The position numbers and the translations under genes were made by a program. The notes below the pieces were generated by a model. That model saw only the letters and a list, made by a program, of their open reading frames with translations. It was not told where the DNA came from and made no database searches. Positions 32,304 through 38,097 of a stretch of DNA of 38,097 nucleotides are shown in pieces; position 1 is the first letter of the stretch; each line of letters opens with the position of its first letter. The stretch is from a virus: IMG/VR virus record IMGVR_UViG_3300022752_000180, positions 1-38,097 of that record; one strand, written 5' to 3'.

Positions 32304-35300
32304 ATGCCCAAGCTAGCGTTTGTGTCTGATATTCATTGGAGAGGTATCACTCGACATGATGAATATACACAAGTTTTTACTGAACTTTTTCGTCAACTAA
32401 AAGAAGAAGTAAAGCCTGACTATATTCTTTGTGGTGGAGATATTTTCCACACTAAAACCATGTCGATTACACCAGAAGTGATTGAAAAAATCACATGGAT
32501 GTTTAATGAGCTTGCTCTTATTGCTCCGGTATACTCTATTCTTGGCAACCATGATGGTAATCTAACCAACGATAATCGTCAAGATACCATTTCTCCGATT
32601 GTTGCCGCTATCAATAATCCAAGAATCGTTTTGTTCAAGAAAAGCGGCAACTGGATTATTCCCAACACAAACATCAACCTATGTGTTTTGTCTTGCTTTG
32701 ATGAAGCTGGATGGAATAACGTTCAGACAGATCATGATCTAATCAACATCGCAATGTTTCACGGCTCTGTAAGAGGTTGTGCAACAGATAGCGAATGGGT
32801 TATGACTCATGGAGAAGCTGAAATCTCTATGTTTGAACGTTTTGACTTTGCTCTTTTGGGAGATATTCACAAGCAACAGTTTCTTGGTTATCGTTCGCAT
32901 GATGGCATCACAAGAGACATGAAGCCTTGGATTGGTTATCCCGGTTCTCTTATCCAGCAGAACTATGGTGAAGATGTTGTTAAAGGTTATCACGTTTGGG
33001 ATATTCGTTCTGCTGATGATTGGGATGTAACCTTTCATCAAGTAGCAAACGATTACCAGTTCATCACAGTGGATTGGAAAGGTGATGTAGCATCTACTGT
33101 ATCAGAAGCTCTCAAGGTTGCAGGTAAAACCTTGCAGCATAAGCGTGTTCGTATTGTGTCAGATCAAACAGTGTTTCATCTTCAAATGAAAGAACTGTAT
33201 GACGAGCTAAAGAACAAGCACAAAGCCAGTGAAGTAGTTTTCAAGGCTGGGAAGAACGAGAACATTAGCGAGAGTGGATCTGACGAAGATACGCACCAAA
33301 AGGCCACCAGCCTTCGTAACTCTCCAGAACTACTTTGTGAGCTCTATGATTCCTTTGTAGAGAAAGATTACAAGATCGCTTTGTCATCTACGCAAAAAGA
33401 TGAAGCAAAGGCATATGTTCAGAAGTCTCTGGAAAAGGTGCGGCAACTGGAAGATGATGTTGCCAGAGATGTTGTGTGGTCTATCAAAGATATCGAATGG
33501 TCTAACCTATATCGTTACGGAGAAGGAAATCGTATTGATTTTTCTAATCTCAATGGTATCACAGGTATCTTTGGTCCAAACAAGGTAGGAAAGAGTTCTA
33601 TTGTTGGTTCTCTTATGTTTGGTCTATTCAACACAACAGACCGAGGACCGGTAAAGAGCTCTTATATCATCAACAAGAATAAGCGTGAAGGTTACGCAAG
33701 AGTAACTATCAACGTATCTGGAACCGATTATGTTGTTGAACGTTCTGTTGCCAAGGCATCAAAGCGTGGCGGTAGATATGATGATGAAAAGGCTGCAACC
33801 AAGCTTTGTTTGTCTCGTCTGGAAAGTGATGGAACAGAAGTAGAACTGGTTTCTGAAAACAGTGAATCCAGAACAGATACCGACAAAGTTGTTCGCAAGC
33901 TTATTGGAACATCACAAGATTTTCTACTTACTGCCTTTTCAAACCAAGGTGGAATGAACCGCTTTATTGATGAAGGTGCAACACAACGCAAAGCTATCCT
34001 TAATCGATTCCTTGACTTGGATATCTTTGAAAAGCTTTACAAGATGGCAAATGAAGAACTCCAAAAGTTCAACACTCTTAGTAGCAAGTTCCGTAACGTA
34101 AACTGGAACGAAGCAAAGAGTGAATGCCAAGCTTCAATCGATTCTTGCAATCAAGATATCTTTGCAGCAAAACAAGATGTTGATAACAAAAAAGAAAGGC
34201 TTGAAAAGCTTCGTGGTTGGTTGCAACGTCATGGTGCGGACAAGCAAGCCGATCTTCGTCGCAAGGTTGCAGAAGCATCTAATAAGTGCGAACGCATTCA
34301 AGGTAAGCTTGCAAATCGTCAAGTAGAACTTGACGGTCATAATGACAGCTGTAATAACTTGCGTGAAAAGCTACAAGAAATCAAGCAGCAACTAGCAAAT
34401 ATGCAGCTTGCGGAACTTGAAGAGAAAGCTGGAAAGCTTAAGAAGCTCGGTGAAAGCTACAACGACCTTAAGGTTGAAGTATCACAAGAACAGCAAAAAC
34501 TAGCTGTTCAAGTAAAGAGTATCAAGAAACTTGATATGGTACCATGTGGTGATAGCTTCCCAACTTGTCACTACATTAAAGATAGTCATGCAGACAAGGC
34601 TACCCACGAAGCTCAAAAGAAGCTTGTTGAAGATATTCTTGCAACGTATGAAACTGTGAAAGCAGACTTTGACGCTCTGCAACAGGAAAAGATTGAAGAG
34701 CAAATCAAAGCATATCGTCGCTGGGAGAAAGAACTAGAAAGCAACGAACAAAAGCTTTCATTTTCCGAAACCTTGATGAAAGGCTGTGTTGATATCATTG
34801 CTTCTCTCCAGCAAGAACTTGAAGCTGCTAAAACAGAACATGTAGCTCTTGTAGAGGAGCTAAACAAGCAAGAGGATCTAGGTGCTAGTATCGAAGAAGA
34901 GCGTGTTCTAGCTGCTGCAATCCGTGACATGGAGAACAAACTTCAACGACTTTACGTCAAACTTGGAGGCTATACCAACAAGCTTGAGCAACTAGTAAAA
35001 GAAGCAGAAGAAGCTGCAAAGATTGTTGAAGAACAAAAGGTATATGATTCCATCGTGCAAGCATTCTCCAAGAATGGTATTCCAGCATATGTTCTAAAAA
35101 ACAAGCTTCCTGAGATCAATGCCGAGCTAAACAATATTCTTGCTGGTATTGTTTCATTCCGTATCTTTCTGGAAACAGAAGTAGGCAGCAACACTCTGGA
35201 TGTGTTTATCGAAGACAAGGACTCTAGAAGGGTTATAGAGCTTGCTAGCGGCATGGAGAAGATGATTGCATCTCTAGCTATTAGAGTAGCTCTAATAAGC

Positions 35301-35516
35301 CTTTCAAGCCTTCCCAAGCCCGATATCTTTATCATCGATGAAAGCTTTGGAGCGTTGGATAGCTCAAACTGTGCAAAGGTTATTGAGTTGTTGCAGACAA
35401 TCAAGAATCGTTTCAAGAGCATCTTGATTATCTCTCACGTTGAAGAGGTAAAAGAAGCTGCAAACAATATCCTAACGATTTATGACAATGGAGTAGAAAG
35501 CAGTGTTAACTGCTGA
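32304..35516 (+). CDS. Fused Mre11-Rad50 recombination nuclease (T4 gp47 + gp46 in one chain)
   Basis: A 1070-aa protein after GGAGAAATAAACTT. Residues 1 to about 350 form the calcineurin-like nuclease of gp47/Mre11/SbcD: SDIHW (D9, H11), GGDIF (D46), GNHD (81-84), MFHG (H153) and GDIH (187-190). From about 400 comes a Rad50/gp46/SbcC ATPase: Walker A GPNKVGKS (424-431), two long coiled-coil arms around a hook with C748 and C755 (PCGDSFPTC, spacing C-x6-C rather than CxxC), the signature ASGMEK (981-986), and Walker B IFIIDES (1008-1014). In T4 the two are separate proteins that resect DNA ends for recombination-dependent replication. The linker (about 340-400) is helical and charged. Both halves keep their catalytic residues. 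Confidence 0.95.
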   Translation: MPKLAFVSDIHWRGITRHDEYTQVFTELFRQLKEEVKPDYILCGGDIFHTKTMSITPEVIEKITWMFNELALIAPVYSILGNHDGNLTNDNRQDTISPIVAAINNPRIVLFKKSGNWIIPNTNINLCVLSCFDEAGWNNVQTDHDLINIAMFHGSVRGCATDSEWVMTHGEAEISMFERFDFALLGDIHKQQFLGYRSHDGITRDMKPWIGYPGSLIQQNYGEDVVKGYHVWDIRSADDWDVTFHQVANDYQFITVDWKGDVASTVSEALKVAGKTLQHKRVRIVSDQTVFHLQMKELYDELKNKHKASEVVFKAGKNENISESGSDEDTHQKATSLRNSPELLCELYDSFVEKDYKIALSSTQKDEAKAYVQKSLEKVRQLEDDVARDVVWSIKDIEWSNLYRYGEGNRIDFSNLNGITGIFGPNKVGKSSIVGSLMFGLFNTTDRGPVKSSYIINKNKREGYARVTINVSGTDYVVERSVAKASKRGGRYDDEKAATKLCLSRLESDGTEVELVSENSESRTDTDKVVRKLIGTSQDFLLTAFSNQGGMNRFIDEGATQRKAILNRFLDLDIFEKLYKMANEELQKFNTLSSKFRNVNWNEAKSECQASIDSCNQDIFAAKQDVDNKKERLEKLRGWLQRHGADKQADLRRKVAEASNKCERIQGKLANRQVELDGHNDSCNNLREKLQEIKQQLANMQLAELEEKAGKLKKLGESYNDLKVEVSQEQQKLAVQVKSIKKLDMVPCGDSFPTCHYIKDSHADKATHEAQKKLVEDILATYETVKADFDALQQEKIEEQIKAYRRWEKELESNEQKLSFSETLMKGCVDIIASLQQELEAAKTEHVALVEELNKQEDLGASIEEERVLAAAIRDMENKLQRLYVKLGGYTNKLEQLVKEAEEAAKIVEEQKVYDSIVQAFSKNGIPAYVLKNKLPEINAELNNILAGIVSFRIFLETEVGSNTLDVFIEDKDSRRVIELASGMEKMIASLAIRVALISLSSLPKPDIFIIDESFGALDSSNCAKVIELLQTIKNRFKSILIISHVEEVKEAANNILTIYDNGVESSVNC

Positions 35517-35522
35517 AATAAA

Positions 35523-35552
35523 AAACCCCGTGGGCTACCACCCACGGGGTTT
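35523..35552. terminator. Strong bidirectional terminator
   Basis: A perfect 12-bp GC-rich inverted repeat (35523-35534 with 35541-35552) with a 6-base loop, with A on one side and T on the other. It separates the rightward replication block from the convergent gene at 35576. Confidence 0.93.
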
Positions 35553-35575
35553 CTCTATATCAACGTTGATAGCTT

Positions 35576-36154
35576 TCAGTCTTCTTCTTTTTTAGCTTTT
35601 CTCTTGCTTTTCTTTCCAAGTGCTTTAAAGTCTGCTCCAGTAAGCTTACCGAAAGGTGGAGCTTTGTCAAGTTTCTTTTGATCACCTTTTAGTTCTTCTT
35701 CTTCTTCCTTGATTGCTTCACGAACAGCTTTTTTGATTGACTCTGCAAGGCGTCTACCCATACCACTCTTCATTGGAAGATTTTCCAAATCTTCTCCTTC
35801 ATAACCCATCGCAGCAAGTTCAGCTTTTGCCTTATCTGCTTCTTCACGTTCTTTTTGAAGTTCTTTAAAGAATTCTTCTTCTTCTTTAGCTTCTTGAGCT
35901 CTTGCTTTGATTTCTTCAGCGTAATGTTGCTCTAAGTGCTCGATCATAGCTGCAAGTTCATCTTCTGACACTTCATCCATTCTAAGCCAACGTGGACGAA
36001 TGTTGTACATCTCTTTGTACATATCACTGTAAAGTTGAAACAAATCTTCCTTTTTTGATGGAAGATTTTCTGCTTGACGTTCTAAATCCATTGGATCGAT
36101 ATCTTCTACAGTTTCACGAATAAGTTGTTTGAGTTGTTTTACAGTAATACGCAT
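35576..36154 (-). CDS. Virion-type charged protein
   Basis: A 192-aa protein starting MRITVKQLKQLIRETVED. The rest is highly charged: DLERQAENLPSKKEDLFQL, a long Glu- and Lys-rich helix from about 95 to 130 (with EEEEFFKELQKEREEADKAK) and a second IKE-containing helix near 140-150 (LAESIKKAVREAIKEEEEEL). It ends in a basic KKSKRKAKKEED tail. This looks like a coiled, DNA-associated or core protein. A second (L/I)xE site sits in the late helix. The start follows CAAGGAG. No family is recognised. Confidence 0.75.
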   Translation of the reverse strand: MRITVKQLKQLIRETVEDIDPMDLERQAENLPSKKEDLFQLYSDMYKEMYNIRPRWLRMDEVSEDELAAMIEHLEQHYAEEIKARAQEAKEEEEFFKELQKEREEADKAKAELAAMGYEGEDLENLPMKSGMGRRLAESIKKAVREAIKEEEEELKGDQKKLDKAPPFGKLTGADFKALGKKSKRKAKKEED

Positions 36155-36201
36155 TGTATGCTCCTTGCTATCCTTGATATATATATATCTAGTATCTTTT
36201 T

Positions 36202-36714
36202 TTAAAAGAGGCTACGACCGTAGGGGGGCATCCTACTAGTATCAAGATCTTCTGGCCACTCAGAACCCAAGCCCGTGGTTGGACGATTTGGGTTCTGAGG
36301 TCGAGGAGGTATTATTTCGTTAGCCCTCATTATTGGACTTTTCATTATGGCCGCCGCAGCGGCGTCCTTGAAGACACCGCCCGATCTACTAGCATCCACC
36401 AACTTGTGCTCGACACGCCGTTGATCGTAAAGATCTTCAAAGTCTTTAATAAAAAACTTCCACGACTTTTTTTCAAGTTTTTCAAGTTTTTCATTCAGTT
36501 CTTTTGCTACTCTTTTTCCTTCGTTTAGTTCGCTATACAAAGCTATCCACCAAACTTTATTCGTTTCTGTGTTTTTTAGACCCAATCCGCATTTGTATTC
36601 TGGTGGTGGTGGTGGTCTTCTGTTGGGTTTGTATGTGCTTGGATCGATTTTTGGTGGTAACTCGCTTAAAGCTTCTTTGATTAAACGTTTGAGTTGTTTT
36701 ACAGTAATACGCAT
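36202..36714 (-). CDS. Virion-type protein with Pro-rich linker
   Basis: A 170-aa protein starting MRITVKQLKRLIKEALSEL; its first nine residues are identical to the 35576 protein. A Pro-rich linker (RRPPPPPEYK) leads to a small domain with KVWWIALYSELNEGKRVAK, a pattern of strand and helix that might be a sporulation-related-repeat-like or other small alpha/beta fold (speculative). The C-terminal part is Pro- and Asn-rich. The start follows AAAGGAATC, with a well-formed late promoter candidate about 30 bases ahead. Function unknown. Confidence 0.72.
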   Translation of the reverse strand: MRITVKQLKRLIKEALSELPPKIDPSTYKPNRRPPPPPEYKCGLGLKNTETNKVWWIALYSELNEGKRVAKELNEKLEKLEKKSWKFFIKDFEDLYDQRRVEHKLVDASRSGGVFKDAAAAAIMKSPIMRANEIIPPRPQNPNRPTTGLGSEWPEDLDTSRMPPYGRSLF

Positions 36715-36745
36715 TGTGTATGATTCCTTTTTTGACTAGATCGTT

Positions 36746-36754
36746 CATAAATAG
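36746..36754 (-). promoter_or_regulatory. Candidate late promoter element before the 36714 gene
   Basis: On the minus strand it reads CTATTTATG, as before sheath B, about 32 bases before the ATG, in a 129-base divergent spacer with no other gene. Confidence 0.45.
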
Positions 36755-36843
36755 TTTTAGCTGAGAATATATCCATGCTATTCTATGTATGTAGCGAATA
36801 AAAGCTACAGAATCTTCAACGTTAACAAAAGAGAATATATCAC

Positions 36844-37131
36844 ATGGCAAAGCGTACAGTTCGTCTATCAGAGTCAGATCGATTTCTTCTTGAAACACTT
36901 GGTAAGTTTTGTGTTCGTGCTCGGCATTCAAGCTGGGAAAACATTACACATGCAAATGATGTAGAGGCTGTTGGTCTTCTTCGTGAGATCAGTCCCCTTC
37001 TTACTCCGTCAGAGCATCGTAACCTAATGGAAGGTTGGGGAGACATTCGGATTCTAAATGATGATTCAACACTGAATCATGCCGTTGAATCGATTACACA
37101 AAGACTTCAAGAACGTATAGAATCATTCTGA
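36844..37131 (+). CDS. Unknown small protein
   Basis: A 95-aa helical, soluble protein starting MAKRTVRLSESDRFLLETLG after AAGAGAATATATCAC. It has no visible motif for metal or nucleotide binding. Its leader contains a short hairpin (GTAGC with GCTAC at about 36790-36807). It is the first gene of a small rightward unit that also holds two tRNAs. No family is recognised. Confidence 0.65.
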   Translation: MAKRTVRLSESDRFLLETLGKFCVRARHSSWENITHANDVEAVGLLREISPLLTPSEHRNLMEGWGDIRILNDDSTLNHAVESITQRLQERIESF

Positions 37132-37156
37132 TCATACTACTTAGTTGATACATAAA

Positions 37157-37179
37157 GGGGAAGCTTAAAACACTTCCCC
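37157..37179 (+). other. Hairpin just upstream of the tRNA-Ala gene
   Basis: A 7-bp GC-rich stem (37157-37163 with 37173-37179) and a 9-base loop, 5 bases before the tRNA. No T-run follows, so it is more likely a processing or stability element than a terminator. Confidence 0.5.
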
Positions 37180-37184
37180 GGTTC

Positions 37185-37258
37185 GGGCCGTTAATTTAGT
37201 GGGAAAATAGCTGGTTTGCATCCAGTTTTCGGCAGTTCGACTCTGCCACGGTCCACCA
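37185..37258 (+). tRNA. tRNA-Ala (anticodon TGC)
   Basis: A full cloverleaf of 74 bases including an encoded CCA: acceptor GGGCCGT with ACGGTCC, 4-bp D stem ATTT/AAAT, anticodon stem GCTGG/CCAGT with loop TTTGCAT, 4-base variable region and T arm GGCAG-TTCGACT-CTGCC. The third acceptor pair is G-T (G3:U70), the classic alanine identity element. It reads GCA and probably other GCN codons. Confidence 0.95.
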
Positions 37259-37274
37259 CTCGAATAGTCGAGTG
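37257..37274 (+). other. Hairpin directly after tRNA-Ala
   Basis: A 7-bp perfect stem (37257-37263 with 37268-37274) and 4-base loop, overlapping the last two bases of the tRNA's CCA. There is no T-run. It may guide 3' processing, but this is inference. Confidence 0.45.
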
Positions 37275-37305
37275 ATTTCACACACATACACACAGGAGAT
37301 TTATT

Positions 37306-37509
37306 ATGAGTTCAACAGGTTATGAGATTCGTCATGCCTTGCTAAATGAAAGCAAGGAAATGCTTTTTGAGCGTTGGCACACAGAAATGGAAATCGAGCG
37401 TATTAGCGCAGAACGTGAGAATCGTTCGCCAGTTATGCTTCCATGCCCAACGATTGAGGATATCAAGCGTACCGCTGAAAGCCTCTACGAGTTTGTACAA
37501 AAACGATAA
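37306..37509 (+). CDS. Unknown small protein between the tRNAs
   Basis: A 67-aa protein after a strong AGGAG site. It begins MSSTGYEIRHALLNESKEML and has a second helix IEDIKRTAESLYEFVQKR. This pattern of a first helix with a GYEIR start and a last helix with LYEFV recalls a small conserved protein of T4-like marine phages whose function is not known to me. It lies in one transcription unit with both tRNAs. Confidence 0.72.
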   Translation: MSSTGYEIRHALLNESKEMLFERWHTEMEIERISAERENRSPVMLPCPTIEDIKRTAESLYEFVQKR

Positions 37510-37516
37510 TATAAGA

Positions 37517-37539
37517 GTTGCTCAACGTTCTTGAGCAAC
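37517..37539 (+). other. Hairpin just upstream of the second tRNA
   Basis: A perfect 9-bp stem (37517-37525 with 37531-37539) and 5-base loop, three bases before the tRNA. It parallels the hairpin before tRNA-Ala. No T-run follows. Confidence 0.5.
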
Positions 37540-37542
37540 GAT

Positions 37543-37626
37543 GCCGGGTTTGCATAGAGGTCGATTGCACCAGTTTTGTAAACTGGTATTTAAACACCGT
37601 GGGTTCGAATCCCACACTCGGCTCCA
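37543..37626 (+). tRNA. tRNA with Thr anticodon (TGT) and long variable region
   Basis: 84 bases including CCA. Acceptor GCCGGGT with ACTCGGC (one G-T pair), discriminator T; D arm with a 3-bp GCA/TGC stem and a loop containing A14, G18-G19 and A21; anticodon stem CCAGT/ACTGG with loop TTTGTAA, anticodon TGT; a 12-base variable region; T arm GTGGG-TTCGAAT-CCCAC. The anticodon reads ACA and would mean threonine. The 3-bp D stem and 12-base variable region look like class II (Ser, Leu, Tyr) bodies, so charging by threonyl-tRNA synthetase is not assured. Confidence 0.8.
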
Positions 37627-37633
37627 AATAAAA

Positions 37634-37672
37634 CACAAAAGGCACCAAAGGGATAACCTTGGTGCCTTTGTG
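37634..37672. terminator. Bidirectional terminator after the tRNA unit
   Basis: A 14-bp stem with one bulged A (37634-37648 with 37659-37672), T-rich on both outer sides. It ends the rightward tRNA unit and the convergent gene at 37699. Confidence 0.88.
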
Positions 37673-37698
37673 ATTTTACGCAAAAATAACGAGAAAAA

Positions 37699-38022
37699 TC
37701 AATATTCCCCGCCGCCTTGCATACTATCTATAACACGCTCCATCTCTTCTTTTGTTGGTTCAACGGCAACGGATTTAATGAATATGTTTGGAAGTTTGTA
37801 TTTTCTAGCGAAGGCTTTGGCGGCGGATTCGGTTGAGAAAAGGCCGATAGTACGACCAACACGACCAGCAGTCAAAAGATACATTTTCTTGCTTGAGCGG
37901 CCTTTATTATGTAGTTGACCACGGTCGTCGCCGGGATCGATTTCATAACCTGTCATGTCATCATGAGCTTCATCAATCGCTTCTCTAATCAAACCTTTTA
38001 GTTGTCTTACTGTTACTCTCAT
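37699..38022 (-). CDS. Small virion-type protein
   Basis: A 107-aa protein from the ATG at 38022, which follows AAAAGGAG; an ATG 16 codons upstream would place the ribosome site inside the gene and is rejected. It starts MRVTVRQLKGLIREAIDEA. A small domain follows: MYLLTAGRVGRTIGLFSTE, then AAKAFARKYKLPNIFIKSV, an alternation of strand and helix in a compact fold. It ends in GGGEY. The N-terminus is of the same class as those of the 36202 and 35576 proteins. No family is recognised. Confidence 0.75.
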   Translation of the reverse strand: MRVTVRQLKGLIREAIDEAHDDMTGYEIDPGDDRGQLHNKGRSSKKMYLLTAGRVGRTIGLFSTESAAKAFARKYKLPNIFIKSVAVEPTKEEMERVIDSMQGGGEY

Positions 38023-38079
38023 AAAATATTTCTCCTTTTGCTCTGGGATTTCTACTTTACCCAATAACAATATATAGAA

Positions 38080-38094
38080 CCCCCCCCCCCCCCC
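38080..38094. repeat. Poly-C run at the window end
   Basis: Fifteen C in a row, three bases before the end of the sequence. Such a run is typical of where sequencing or assembly fails, so its length should not be trusted. Confidence 0.85.
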
Positions 38095-38097
38095 ACC

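Noticed and set aside
38023-38070. Upstream start for the last leftward gene
   Set aside because: The extra 16 residues include the AAAAGGAG site of the ATG at 38022, and the shared N-terminal signature starts exactly at that ATG.
1-38097. Prophage or plasmid features (integrase, attachment site, partition genes), and large terminase
   Set aside because: None was found; the gene set is that of a lytic T4-like phage, and terminase genes 16 and 17, which in T4 lie between 15 and 18, are not in this window.

Overview
The window is one end of a contig from a large T4-like contractile-tailed phage (myovirus), probably a jumbo or near-jumbo phage sampled from the environment. The evidence is T4-type gene order and protein families: portal, prohead protease, scaffold and major capsid in one run, and neck proteins, tail-tube terminator, two tail sheaths and tail tube in another. 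There are also phage-type replication and recombination genes, two tRNAs, a GIY-YIG homing endonuclease and many ATGA gene overlaps. Most structural proteins are longer than their T4 counterparts (sheaths 1011 and 1039 aa against 659, capsid 658 against 521, portal 674 against 524). No bacterial housekeeping operon, integrase or CRISPR array was seen.

Layout. 1-759 (-): an HDAC-family amidohydrolase cut by the window edge. 913-11034 (-): tail and neck block (13, 14, 15, sheath, sheath, tube in transcription order). 11076-15208: a two-strand accessory island with two HAD phosphatases (+), three small basic proteins and an HxGH nucleotidyltransferase (-), then a ligase-fold nucleotidyltransferase and a coiled-coil protein (+). 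15351-24480 (-): head block (portal, a core-region protein, protease, two unknowns, scaffold, major capsid). 24549-35516 (+): a tightly packed run with two unknowns, a GapR-like protein, a GIY-YIG nuclease, three unknowns, a GroEL chaperonin, three small proteins, a primase and a fused Mre11-Rad50 (gp47-gp46) protein. 35576-36714 (-): two small virion-like proteins. 36844-37626 (+): two small proteins and two tRNAs. 37699-38022 (-): one more small protein. The sequence ends in a 15-base C run. There is no gene-free stretch over about 300 bases.

How it fits together. The head and tail blocks are late genes on the minus strand; several of their leaders share a short A/T-rich element, (C/A)TATTTA(T/C/G), that may be the late promoter core. 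Convergent blocks are separated by strong hairpin terminators. The plus-strand run looks like a replication, recombination and folding module.

The most interesting features are: (1) a phage histone-deacetylase-like enzyme with its visible zinc ligands intact; (2) at least nine scattered proteins, including two HAD phosphatases, that share a 14-residue N-terminus ending in (L/I)I(R/K)E, which resembles the T4 capsid-targeting peptide and its prohead-protease site and suggests a large set of co-packaged proteins; (3) HAD, HxGH and ligase-fold enzymes clustered between capsid and neck genes; (4) two giant sheath paralogs; (5) a single-chain Mre11-Rad50; (6) a scaffold gene with an internal ribosome binding site and start; (7) a long-variable-region tRNA with a Thr (UGU) anticodon.
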